DNA from: Mesenet sp031546805
GTDB lineage: Bacteria > Pseudomonadota > Alphaproteobacteria > Rickettsiales > Anaplasmataceae
Direction: 5' to 3'
DNA: 29,649 bases
Assembly (NCBI GenBank): GCA_031546805.1
Contig: JAVBJW010000024.1
Coordinates: 1 to 29,649 of the forward strand
Of the stretch, positions 8,290 through 15,990 are shown piece after piece; within the stretch, counting starts at the first letter, position 1, and each line of letters opens with the position of its first letter. The notes under the pieces are model-generated. The model ran no database searches. It saw nothing but the letters and a program-made list of their open reading frames with translations, and had not been told where the DNA came from. Made by a program: the position numbers and the translations under genes.

Positions 8290-9165
8290 TTAATTTAAAA
8301 CATTTCCTAGAAAAATTCCTACAAATAGTAATAAGCCAACATAAGTATTAATCTTAAACATATATGCACAGTTGTTTGGGTTATCAAAATCTGACTTTTT
8401 GTATTGATAATAGAAAATAAAACTAATAGCTATTAATATAATGTAAAAAAATATACTTAACTGTGATATTATTCCCATACAGGCCCATATTGTTAAAGAC
8501 ATTAAATAAAACCTTTTAAGCCATAAACTAGTTTTACTACCAAAACGTATAGCAGTAGATTTAACGCCAGCTCTAATGTCATCTTCTTTATCCTGATGAG
8601 CATATATGGTATCATAACCTAAAGTCCAGAATACACAACCTATATATAAAAGCATAGCACCTAAGCTTATGTTATCTCTAATTGTAGACCAACCCATTAA
8701 TGCTCCAAAATTTATGGTAAGCCCCAAGAAAAACTGTGGCCACCAAAAATAGCGCTTGAGCAGAGGATAAATAATAACCATAGGCATACAAATTATGCCT
8801 AGAATTATCGTTGTTTTATTAGTAAGAAGCAAAACGATAAAAGCAAGTAATGTCAGCAACATCAACAGAACCAAAGCTTGCTTTACACTCAAAGCTCCAC
8901 TTGCTAAAGGACGGTTTTTTGTCCTTTCAATTTCAGCATCTATTTTTCTATCAAAAATATCATTTATTACACAGCCAATAGGCCGCATTAGAAATGCACC
9001 TATAAAAAATAGAAGAGTATAGTAAATTATCTGCTGAATATTATTTGCTGCTAGCGCAATACCACTGAGGCCAGGAAATAAAAAAAGCCATATAACATGT
9101 AAGCTATCTAAGCGCATTAATTTAAAATAAGATTGTAAATTATCTAGAGATAACCGAAATATCAT
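8290..9165 (-). CDS. ubiA: 4-hydroxybenzoate polyprenyltransferase
   Basis: UbiA joins a polyprenyl diphosphate to 4-hydroxybenzoate in ubiquinone synthesis, within the inner membrane. The 291-residue protein has about eight membrane spans and both magnesium/diphosphate motifs: NDIFDRKID at 68-76 (N-D-x2-D-x3-D) followed by RPLASG, and YDTIYAHQDKEDD at 184-196 followed by IRAGVKSTAIRFG. Length and motif order fit bacterial UbiA. It is the first gene of the minus-strand operon. The upstream 9166-9280 stretch, bounded by an IS element, must carry its promoter, though no clear one is visible. ubiD of the same pathway lies at 17070-18557. Confidence 0.95.
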   Translation of the reverse strand: MIFRLSLDNLQSYFKLMRLDSLHVIWLFLFPGLSGIALAANNIQQIIYYTLLFFIGAFLMRPIGCVINDIFDRKIDAEIERTKNRPLASGALSVKQALVLLMLLTLLAFIVLLLTNKTTIILGIICMPMVIIYPLLKRYFWWPQFFLGLTINFGALMGWSTIRDNISLGAMLLYIGCVFWTLGYDTIYAHQDKEDDIRAGVKSTAIRFGSKTSLWLKRFYLMSLTIWACMGIISQLSIFFYIILIAISFIFYYQYKKSDFDNPNNCAYMFKINTYVGLLLFVGIFLGNVLN

Positions 9166-9280
9166 TTCATAATATAGTTTTACGGATACTGATTAAAAAT
9201 TCTACTTCAAAATAGTAATTTAACCGCTGTTACAATAACATACAAAATCTTTTATACAACCAATTTCAAGATAAGATCTA

Positions 9281-9297
9281 GGCAGTGTTGACATTTA
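9281..9297 (+). repeat. Left terminal inverted repeat of the IS5-family element
   Basis: ggcagtgttgacattta matches the reverse complement of the right end (9943-9958), differing at one internal base (ttgac versus tcgac). Confidence 0.8.
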
Positions 9298-9942
9298 TTT
9301 TAACCAAAGATAGATACCAGCAAGATGAACAAATGATAAGAAAGTTATAGCTATAACGAGTAGCAACCCTACTTGAGTTTATTAAATCAATTAATCTTTA
9401 TATATGTCCTTATCATATTCTCTCTGTGTTTTTCTATTGGAACGCGGTGGGATTGCTGGTTCAGCGTTTACAGCTTTTGCTGCTTCAATCATATCATTTT
9501 ATCTGCAATCACATGCGCTTACCACTTATCAAATCCAATGCTTTAACATTTTGTCCAGCGGTAACAAAAAATCTCAGTCAAGCAAGCAGCATGTAACTTA
9601 GTTGAATTTAGATCTTCCTAATTCTTGCTCTTTACCGGTTTCTTGATTTTTTTTCTTGCACATGCTGATGTGATCGTTGAATCTATCATCTGTGTAACTG
9701 CCAAAAAATCATTTGCCAAACACCTGCTCTTGCCCATCTCATGAAACATTTATTGAACATTTTCCATATTCGGCAGCTCCACGGTGCTCCACTATCCACA
9801 TGCTATAAACTTCCTGTTATCATTTGCACTTCTTCCGCTTCTTTCCCAGGTAAACTATCTTTTATCCTTTCTCATTGCTCGTCTTTTAAGTCGTATAACG
9901 TCTCTTTCCCTCATATAAAAATAACAGTATAATTTCATTTTT

Positions 9943-9958
9943 AAATGTCGACACTGCC
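9943..9958 (-). repeat. Right terminal inverted repeat of the IS5-family element
   Basis: aaatgtcgacactgcc is the partner of 9281-9297; it is followed by TA, mirroring the TA before the left end. Confidence 0.8.
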
Positions 9959-10029
9959 TAAGAACTATAAAATTTGTTTCCAACTGTTTTCTTTTATATA
10001 TGGTAGTTTTGGTTTATGTTGTTATAGTA

Positions 10030-10260
10030 TAAACTACAGCTTTTTCCCTACTTTTCCTTCTTATTTGTATTATATTCTTTGTTCTCAAGGCTTAGGAGAA
10101 TGTTCATAATCTTTGCTCATACGCCTAAAATTGGATAGCCAGGCAAATCTACAATTTTGAAATAACTTGAAACCCTTTCGCAACAGCAGCTTTTTTGGCA
10201 ATCGTTAATATGCAGCCTGTCTTCAGAAAACAGCGATTTTGCAGTGCACCTCCACATCTC
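10030..10260 (-). pseudogene. C-terminal fragment of another transposase (IS5-type, remnant C)
   Basis: On the minus strand the stretch reads, with frame changes, a Lys/Ala-rich segment TIAKKAAVAKGFQVISK near 10155-10206, then RFAWLSNFRRMSKDYEHSPK near 10092-10151, then a decayed tail. RTFAWLxxxRRLSKDYE is the region following the catalytic Glu in a common IS4/IS5-type transposase lineage, so this is the end of such a gene. It is a lineage distinct from the element at 9281-9958. Stops and frameshifts show it is dead. It occupies the gap between that IS and nuoE. Confidence 0.65.
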
Positions 10261-10275
10261 TTTGGTGCTGTGCAG

Positions 10276-10803
10276 CTAGGTATGGCTTATGTCTTTTATT
10301 ATTTCCTCCATCTTTTTAGGAGTGAGATTTTCATAATAATCATTATTTATTTGAATTACAGGTGCATTAACACAAGCACCTAAACATTCTACTTCTTTTA
10401 AAGTAAATAAATTATCTTTAGTTGTTTCGCCAACATTAATTCCTAAAATTTTCTTGCACGTATTTAAAACATCATTACTGCTACAAAGCCAGCATGGAGT
10501 AGTTCTACATACTTGTATAAGATATTTACCAACAGGAGATAAGTTATACATAGTATAAAAATTTGCAACTTCATATACCTGGATATGAGGAATTTCAAGC
10601 AAATCAGCAATATATCTCATTGCCGGCTCTGGTATCCAGCCACCACATTGATCTTGAGCTAGATAAAGTAGAGACATTACAGCACTTGCTTGCTTACCTT
10701 CAGGATACATTTTTATGTTATCCTTTGCTTTCTTTAAATTCTCAGCGGTAAATACAAATTCAGGCTGTTTTATTGATTCTTGATGTGCTTTATTCTCTGT
10801 CAT
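10276..10803 (-). CDS. nuoE: NADH-quinone oxidoreductase subunit E (24 kDa)
   Basis: NuoE is a peripheral subunit of respiratory complex I carrying a [2Fe-2S] cluster near the FMN site. The 175-residue protein has the thioredoxin-like fold pattern and the four cluster cysteines: C99 and C104 in QVCRTTPCW, and C140 and C144 in VECLGACVNAP. The preceding VYEVANFYTMYNLSPVGK segment near 77-93 is highly characteristic. Its ATG lies one base after the nuoD TGA (10805-10807 on the minus strand), so the two are co-transcribed and probably translationally coupled. No nuoF follows; transposase debris does. Confidence 0.96.
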   Translation of the reverse strand: MTENKAHQESIKQPEFVFTAENLKKAKDNIKMYPEGKQASAVMSLLYLAQDQCGGWIPEPAMRYIADLLEIPHIQVYEVANFYTMYNLSPVGKYLIQVCRTTPCWLCSSNDVLNTCKKILGINVGETTKDNLFTLKEVECLGACVNAPVIQINNDYYENLTPKKMEEIIKDISHT

Positions 10804-10804
10804 A

Positions 10805-11977
10805 TCACCTATCTACCTCACCAAAAACTATATCTAACGAACCAATTATGGCAACAACATCAGCTAGCATATGACCTCGAGCCATAAAATCCAAAGCCTG
10901 CAAGTGAGCAAAGCCAGGTGCCCTAATCCTACATCTATATGGCTGATTTGTACCATCAGAAACTATATAAACGCCAAATTCACCTTTTGGTGCTTCAACA
11001 GCAGTATATGCTTCACCTTGTGGTACACTATATCCTTCTGAATATAATTTAAAATGGTGAATCATGGCTTCCATTGACTTTTTCATCTCTGCTCGTGGTG
11101 GTGGAGAAATTTTTCGATCATCAGATTTCACAGAACCGTTAGGTAAATTTTCTATGCATTGCTTAACCAATTTTACTGATTGTCTTATTTCCTCCATCCT
11201 TACTAAATATCGATCATAACAATCACCATTTTGCCCAACTGGTATATCGAAATCCAGCTGATCATATATCTCATATGGTTGGCTTTTTCGCAAATCCCAA
11301 GCCAAACCAGAAGCACGCAGCACTGGACCACTAAACCCCCAATCTAAAGCCTGTTCAACTGAAACCGCTCCTATGCCAACTGTACGCTGTTTCCAAATTC
11401 TATTTTCAGTTAAAACATTATCAACATCATCTATGTATTTAGGGAATTCTTGAATGAAATCCATTATATCATCAACTAAATCATCTGGGATATCAGCTGC
11501 AACACCACCTGGACGTATATAAGCTGCATGAAACCTTGCACCAGATGCTCTTTCATAAAAGTTTAGTATTTTTTCCCTTTCTTCAAATAACCAAAGAAGC
11601 GGTGTCATTGCTCCAACATCTAATGCTTGTGCAGAAACACTTAACAGGTGATTTAGTATTCTAGTTAATTCACAAAAAAGAACCCGTAAGTACTGAGCTC
11701 GCGGTGGAATTTCACAATTAAGTAACTTCTCAACACATAAAGAATAAGCATGCTCTTGTGACATAGGAGATACATAATCCAAGCGGTCAAAATAAGGTAA
11801 TGCTTGTAGATAAGTTTTATACTCTATTAATTTTTCTGTACCGCGATGTAGCAGACCAATATGAGGATCTGCTCTTTCTATCACTTCGCCATCCATTTCT
11901 AGCACTAAACGCAAAACACCATGTGCAGCTGGGTGCTGAGGACCAAAATTTAAAGTCATCGACTTAATATCTGGCAT
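10805..11977 (-). CDS. nuoD: NADH-quinone oxidoreductase subunit D (49 kDa)
   Basis: NuoD lies at the quinone-binding site of complex I. The 390-residue protein contains LNFGPQHPAAHGVLRL near 9-24, ADPHIGLLHRGTEKL near 36-50, PYFDRLDYVSPM near 61-72, and a C-terminus running PKGEFGVYIVSDG through RIRAPGFAHLQAL to GSLDIVFGEVDR. All are family signatures and the length is typical of the unfused alphaproteobacterial form. It starts the nuoDE pair; nuoC, usually upstream, is absent, and tsaB lies upstream across 132 non-coding bases. The complex I operon is therefore split in this genome. Confidence 0.97.
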   Translation of the reverse strand: MPDIKSMTLNFGPQHPAAHGVLRLVLEMDGEVIERADPHIGLLHRGTEKLIEYKTYLQALPYFDRLDYVSPMSQEHAYSLCVEKLLNCEIPPRAQYLRVLFCELTRILNHLLSVSAQALDVGAMTPLLWLFEEREKILNFYERASGARFHAAYIRPGGVAADIPDDLVDDIMDFIQEFPKYIDDVDNVLTENRIWKQRTVGIGAVSVEQALDWGFSGPVLRASGLAWDLRKSQPYEIYDQLDFDIPVGQNGDCYDRYLVRMEEIRQSVKLVKQCIENLPNGSVKSDDRKISPPPRAEMKKSMEAMIHHFKLYSEGYSVPQGEAYTAVEAPKGEFGVYIVSDGTNQPYRCRIRAPGFAHLQALDFMARGHMLADVVAIIGSLDIVFGEVDR

Positions 11978-12109
11978 AATAGAACGTAAATTATAAATCG
12001 TATAGAGAAGATACGTTATGTCAACTGTGAAAATTTGTTTTATATTATGTGATTACAAGCTTTTACGAGAATTTAAATATGTTGAAGTCCATAGAGATAG
12101 TAGATCTAG

Positions 12110-12682
12110 TCACATAGTTCTCAAATACAAAGCTTTAGCTTCATTTATTTGGTGTTTTTTCTTAAGTCGATAATGTATCAGTAAACCTGCATGGCTGGCA
12201 TCAACTTGTACATTTTTGCAGGTTATACAATCACTCAAATCTAAACTGCTTTTATCAACAATTTCAGGTTCTGATATGGGAATAAGTTCATAATTAAAAA
12301 GCTGTGTATATACGCATTCGTTGCTAGTATCAATTATAGCTCTAATATTTCTTTGACCGGTATAGGTAGAGAGCATAGCATATGCTTGAACTTCTAATGT
12401 ATTTACTCCATAAAGAGGTTTTTTAGTAACAAGTCTAATACCCTGTGCTGCAGATAAACCAGCTCTGATGCCAGTAAAGCTGCCTGGTCCAACAACTGTA
12501 ACTATACAGTCTATATTATCATAGGTGTAGTTATGGTTACTAAAAAGTGATTCTATAAGTCTAAATAAAGATTCTGAATGTGAGTTATTACTATTATCAC
12601 ATTTAATACATATCTTGCCATCATCATCAATTATTGCAACTGACGAATTTGTTTTTGCTGTGTCAATTACCATTACAATCAT
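12110..12682 (-). CDS. tsaB: tRNA threonylcarbamoyladenosine synthesis protein TsaB
   Basis: TsaB is the inactive ASKHA-fold partner of TsaD, required for the t6A modification at position 37 of ANN-decoding tRNAs. The 190-residue protein begins MIVMVIDTAKTNSSVAI and has the hallmark VGPGSFTGIRAGLSAAQGI at 64-82 and a following PLYGVNTLE. The C-terminal third is weakly conserved and somewhat short. ATG 12682 forms a 4-base ATGA overlap with the stop of the symporter gene; an alternative ATG lies three codons on at 12673. Because the symporter's last codons come from the palindromic element at 12690-12835, tsaB translation now depends on a leader that includes inserted sequence. Confidence 0.92.
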   Translation of the reverse strand: MIVMVIDTAKTNSSVAIIDDDGKICIKCDNSNNSHSESLFRLIESLFSNHNYTYDNIDCIVTVVGPGSFTGIRAGLSAAQGIRLVTKKPLYGVNTLEVQAYAMLSTYTGQRNIRAIIDTSNECVYTQLFNYELIPISEPEIVDKSSLDLSDCITCKNVQVDASHAGLLIHYRLKKKHQINEAKALYLRTM

Positions 12683-13971
12683 TTTTTACTAGACCCCTCT
12701 CGAAATTCTACTTCTGCAGACAATTGCGTCGTTGCTCCGATGCTCAAATCCTCATGTATGTCTAATACACTGCGGTTTTCCGCTCCGTATACTCCTAGCA
12801 CTTGCCTCCCAAAAGCGAATTTCGCAAGAAGTCTACTTTTGTAAAGTTTTGTAAACAGCATGGTAAATGCACCATTACCCATAACGTTAGCTGAAGTAAT
12901 AATTGGGTCAAGTAGTATGTAAAGTGCTGTAATGAATGATAGCATAGTTGGAGAAAATTTTAAATATTGCTCTAAAATAGGAAGCATAACTATGATGCCA
13001 CCTCCTGGAACTGCAGCAATAGCAAATTTTGATAACAAAAAATAAAGTAAAAAGATAACATGATCTATTGCAGTTAAAGAATATTGATTAAAAGATGAAG
13101 TTATAGCCAATGTTAAGATAATGATAAAAAAGCAATCACCAATTAAGTGAATACTAACTGTTGTTGGTACAGCGGTAAATACAATACTATGCTCTTTTGT
13201 GTTTTTTTCACTTCCCTCTAAAGTCATTGGCATCGCTACACTGCTCGACATGGTAGTAATTGCAGTGATAAATGCTGGCAACATATTATTTATGCTCACA
13301 AACCAACCTTTTATCTTAAAAGAATTTGCTATTCCGTATAATAGAAAAATATAAAAATAAGTTATAAAAATAATAGTAATAAAAATTACAAAATAGTTGC
13401 CAAATATAACTGATAATATTTGATCATGTTGTAATTTGAGTGTGAAGCCTAGTATAAAAACTGGTATTATTGGTGTAAGAACTCTTTTTAAAGCGAAAAA
13501 AGCTATCTTTAATAGTTTATCACTGATGGCTTTTCCCTTTTTAGGAAAAGTTTTAGATGAAGTAATACCACACGCAAATCCTAAAAATAAAGCTTGAAAG
13601 TTTGAAATCACTGTAGGTAACTTAATGGACCAAAGAGAGAAAAGTTCATCTTGTATTAAGGTAATGTTAGATGTAATTGAGATGTTTTTGAGTATCACAT
13701 ATCCAGCAGAGTAAGCTAGAAGGCTAGATATTAAATTAGATAAACAAACTGTAGATAGCAATAGTGCGATAAATTTGAAAGCATCTGTTTTTAAGTTGGT
13801 AGTACTGCTAAAAGTTAAAGTAAAGACAATAAATGGCATAATAAATATCAATATTGACTTGATACTTAGGCTAATTGAATACAAAAATGCCTGAATTTGG
13901 GTTGGAATAAGACTGCCAAAGAATAACGATGAGAATAAGATGACAAGTAGTGAAATTAGCAATTTCGACAT
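12679..13971 (-). CDS. Dicarboxylate/amino acid:cation symporter (DAACS family)
   Basis: The 430-residue inner-membrane protein has about eight spans and two re-entrant hairpins. Hairpin 1 shows the serine-rich ITTMSSSVAMPMT near 241-253, hairpin 2 AAVPGGGIIVMLPILE near 319-335, and the last span LLDPIITSANVMGNGAFTM. In glutamate/aspartate transporters this last motif has Asp (NVTGD); here it is Asn (NVMGN), as in C4-dicarboxylate carriers of the DctA type, so a dicarboxylate substrate is the better guess. Residues about 380-428 (FAFGRQVLGVYGAENRSVLD and on to EFREGSS) are not native: they are encoded by the palindromic element at 12690-12835. Its stop overlaps the tsaB ATG. Confidence 0.9.
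   Translation of the reverse strand: MSKLLISLLVILFSSLFFGSLIPTQIQAFLYSISLSIKSILIFIMPFIVFTLTFSSTTNLKTDAFKFIALLLSTVCLSNLISSLLAYSAGYVILKNISITSNITLIQDELFSLWSIKLPTVISNFQALFLGFACGITSSKTFPKKGKAISDKLLKIAFFALKRVLTPIIPVFILGFTLKLQHDQILSVIFGNYFVIFITIIFITYFYIFLLYGIANSFKIKGWFVSINNMLPAFITAITTMSSSVAMPMTLEGSEKNTKEHSIVFTAVPTTVSIHLIGDCFFIIILTLAITSSFNQYSLTAIDHVIFLLYFLLSKFAIAAVPGGGIIVMLPILEQYLKFSPTMLSFITALYILLDPIITSANVMGNGAFTMLFTKLYKSRLLAKFAFGRQVLGVYGAENRSVLDIHEDLSIGATTQLSAEVEFREGSSKK
12690..12835. repeat. Palindromic element inside a coding sequence (Wolbachia palindromic-element type)
   Basis: The 146-base segment has inverted ends: 12690-12708 (tagacccctctcgaaattc) pairs with 12817-12835 at 15 of 19 positions. 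The centre contains a perfect short hairpin, gcgg-tttt-ccgc, at 12772-12783. It is richer in G+C than its surroundings. It is read in frame on the minus strand as residues about 380-428 of the symporter, giving a hydrophilic tail. In-frame palindromic repeats of this size are published for Rickettsia and for Wolbachia; assignment to that class is from structure and from recollection of the encoded tail, not from a search. There is no second copy in the window. Confidence 0.75.
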
Positions 13972-13997
13972 ACATTAAGTTAGATAAACTATACAAC

Positions 13998-14071
13998 TGC
14001 ACCCTGAGCGATTCGAACGCCCGACCTTTTGATCCGTAGTCAAATGCTCTATCCAGCTGAGCTAAGGGTGC
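13998..14071 (-). tRNA. tRNA-Arg (anticodon ACG)
   Basis: Read on the minus strand, the 74 bases fold as a full cloverleaf. The acceptor GCACCCT pairs with AGGGTGC; the D-arm is GCTC..GAGC. The anticodon stem TTTGA/TCAAA encloses the loop CTACGGA with anticodon ACG. The T-arm is GGGCG-TTCGAAT-CGCTC with one G-U pair. The discriminator base is A and CCA is not encoded. A34 is normally edited to inosine to read CGN codons. Confidence 0.97.
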
Positions 14072-14079
14072 GAGGGTTC

Positions 14080-14107
14080 AGTCTAACATATTGATTAATC
14101 CGTGCAA
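14080..14107 (-). promoter_or_regulatory. Possible promoter for tRNA-Arg
   Basis: On the minus strand TTGCAC (14102-14107) and TAGACT (14080-14085) are 16 bases apart, with the -10-like box ending 8 bases before the tRNA 5' end. This is a partial consensus match. Confidence 0.3.
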
Positions 14108-14276
14108 TTATTTTTCTATTTAATAGCTTCTATTGCAAATCCATTCTCATACTTTTAAAATGTATGATTTCATACTAAATTTTAGTCATTGCCAATTTTG
14201 CAAAGAAGTCTATTGTAAATTTTTACTTGAGTTGATAAGACTTTAGTACATACAATTTTTTACATCTTAGAATGCT

Positions 14277-14900
14277 ATGATAGAGTGGCTTAAATCAGAT
14301 AAACAGATTGAATATTTAAGTGCTGTGGAATTTATGGAGGAAAGGGTAAAGCTAATTTCTGAAGGGATAAAACCAGAACTAGTTTGGCTACTTGAGCATC
14401 CAGCAATATATACTGCTGGAATTAGCGCTAATGTGCAGGAGCTCAGTGTAGAAGCAACCCTTCCTGTATTTCAAACTAGTCGTGGAGGCAAGTATACTTA
14501 CCATGGTCCAGGACAGCGAGTTATCTATTTAATGCTTGATCTTAAAAGAAGAAATAAATGTGATGTTAAGCTTTACATAAAAAACTTAAGTACTTGGATA
14601 ATAAATAGCTTGCGCCATTTTTCAATTGATGGAGAGTTTAAAAGTGATCGTATAGGTGTATGGGTAAATACAGATGGCAAAGAAGAAAAAATTGCAGCCT
14701 TTGGTATAAAAATAAGAAAATGGGTTACTTATCACGGCATTGCTTTGAACGTTTACCCAAATTTATCTCATTATAACAGCATCATTCCATGTGGTATAAA
14801 AGATTATGGAATAACTTCTATGAAAAAATTAGGCATTGAAGTTTCACTAGATGTAGTTGACGAAGTCTTACAAAAAGAATTTTATAAAGTATTTCCTTGA
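14277..14900 (+). CDS. lipB: Octanoyl-[acyl carrier protein]:protein octanoyltransferase
   Basis: LipB transfers octanoate from acyl carrier protein to the lipoyl domains of enzymes such as pyruvate dehydrogenase, before LipA inserts sulphur. The 207-residue protein shows LLEHPAIYTAGI near 38-49, the signature TSRGGKYTYHGPGQ at 67-80, GIKI at 143-146 with the active-site Lys (K145), YHGIALNV near 152-159, and the catalytic Cys (C172) in IIPCGIKDYGITSM. Length and order are normal. It stands alone on the plus strand, separated from tRNA-Arg by about 205 bases with no other gene. Confidence 0.96.
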   Translation: MIEWLKSDKQIEYLSAVEFMEERVKLISEGIKPELVWLLEHPAIYTAGISANVQELSVEATLPVFQTSRGGKYTYHGPGQRVIYLMLDLKRRNKCDVKLYIKNLSTWIINSLRHFSIDGEFKSDRIGVWVNTDGKEEKIAAFGIKIRKWVTYHGIALNVYPNLSHYNSIIPCGIKDYGITSMKKLGIEVSLDVVDEVLQKEFYKVFP

Positions 14901-15009
14901 ATATGCACAGTTTTGCTACTGATAGCACTAAAGTCACGCCTCAAAATTATACCAATTTATATTTCATTAACAATTATAATTAAAAAATTAATCTTTGCAA
15001 GAGGTCGTA

Positions 15010-15510
15010 ATGGAGAAAACAATCATTCCAAATCGATGTGATAAAGGTGGCTTTGCTTACATCACTTTTTTAGATTTTCTTAAGACAATTGCCCATTACC
15101 ATGAAAATGGAAAATTTAGTTATATTCAAAGTGTAAACGGATATAAATATTATTTAACTGACCTTGTACGTTCCAACTTTAACTTGAAATTCAAGTTAAA
15201 ATTAATTGACCCAGATCATCAATTGGATCATGGTAATCTCCTTGCAGAAGAGCGACATACATATAAAACTGCAGAAGTAGAAATATTAGATCAAGGTATT
15301 AGCAAATGTATAGATCTACAAAAGCTCGATGATGGTTTCATTTCTATTGATACTGATACAGGTCATCTTTCAATATGTGATTTCAGGAGGCTTTTACAAA
15401 AAAATGATACGATAAAAATCAAGCTAACAGATGGTGTAAAGATGGATGACGAGTTTGCTATGCTTGGAGGAAAGGTAGCGCTTTGGGACATAAAAATCGA
15501 ACTTACATAA
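15010..15510 (+). CDS. Uncharacterised protein
   Basis: I do not recognise this 166-residue protein. ATG 15010 is preferred over the TTG at 14995 because AGAGG at 15001-15004 region precedes it at ribosome-binding distance. It has no signal peptide, membrane span or repeat. Composition is mixed alpha/beta and charged: MEKTIIPNRCDKGGFAYITF at the start, a KFKLKLIDPDHQLDHGN segment near 62-78, and a strand-rich C-terminus with LTDGVKMDDEFAMLGGKVA. The normal codon pattern and a length free of stops suggest a real gene. It stands alone between lipB and IS1-type debris. A perfect inverted repeat (15178-15200) lies in its coding sequence. Confidence 0.7.
   Translation: MEKTIIPNRCDKGGFAYITFLDFLKTIAHYHENGKFSYIQSVNGYKYYLTDLVRSNFNLKFKLKLIDPDHQLDHGNLLAEERHTYKTAEVEILDQGISKCIDLQKLDDGFISIDTDTGHLSICDFRRLLQKNDTIKIKLTDGVKMDDEFAMLGGKVALWDIKIELT
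15178..15200. repeat. Perfect short inverted repeat inside the uncharacterised gene
   Basis: tttaacttgaa and ttcaagttaaa form 11-base arms around a single central base. It encodes part of NFNLKFKLKL. It may be only coding coincidence in AT-rich DNA. Confidence 0.6.
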
Positions 15511-15539
15511 CACACAGATTTTTGGGCTACTTATTTAAC

Positions 15540-15970
15540 TTACACAACTCAAATATTTGTCAACAATTGAAGAAAATGGAGCCACTATTGGTGAGAAAAG
15601 TTACCGTAAAAAAGGATATAACCCGGAAAGGATACTGAAAATTCTAGCAGATGTCACAGATACAGCAGACAAAAGACAGTCAAAATGGAAAAATCATATT
15701 CATGGAAGAAGAAAACTAATACTATTTTTGTGGTAACCGAATAAAAAGATCAGCCAAACTTATCTGGAAGTTGATAAAAAAACTGCATCCTAATTACTGA
15801 TTTCTTATCGTGCCTAAAAAGGAACATGTGATTGGAATACTCCGATGATTGAGAGTATAAATGCTACACTTCGTCACTACATATGCAGATTTCGACGCAA
15901 AACAAATTGTTATTCTATGTCTAAACATATGATTTCAGTTACTCTTTGCTTTTTAAAAATCTATTTTTAA
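15540..15970 (+). pseudogene. IS1-family transposase remnant
   Basis: Decayed transposase pieces are visible on the plus strand. Near 15735-15805 one frame reads GNRIKRSAKLIWKLIKKLHP, a stop, then FLIVPKKEHVIG. After a frameshift 15845-15970 reads MIESINATLRHYICRFRRKT then NCYSMSKHM to a stop. This order (xGDRxxxSAxxLWxxIP, then VPKxxHVxGK, then IExxNxTLRxxLxRFxRKTxCYSKS) matches the C-terminal half of IS1-type transposases. The part before 15700 is open in places (GEKSYRKKGYNPERILKIL) but not clearly assignable. There is no intact open frame and I did not find terminal repeats. Confidence 0.65.
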
Positions 15971-15990
15971 TTAGCAGTCCCCTTTTCGAA

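Larger units (their letters stand above)
9281..9958 (-). mobile_element. IS5-family insertion sequence with intact ends and dead transposase
   Basis: The element is bounded by inverted repeats: ggcagtgttgacattta at 9281-9297 and, as its reverse complement with one or two differences, aaatgtcgacactgcc at 9943-9958. TA lies just outside each end (9279-9280, 9959-9960), consistent with a 2-base target duplication. The transposase reads on the minus strand: fragments near 9640-9700 include MIDST, holding the first Asp. Near 9400-9490 EPAIPPRSNRKTQREYDKDIYK precedes the catalytic Glu segment. Near 9300-9340 ITFLSFVHLAGIYLWLK is followed by a stop. Frameshifts and stops are scattered throughout, and the R-x3-E-x6-K segment after DIYK appears deleted. 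It cannot encode its own transposase but its ends might still be recognised. Confidence 0.85.

Noticed and set aside
9404..9932. Two short plus-strand open frames inside the IS element
   Set aside because: Both are antisense to transposase remnants read on the minus strand.
10195..10383. Plus-strand frame over the nuoE 3' end
   Set aside because: It is antisense to nuoE and the transposase fragment; nuoE is unmistakable.
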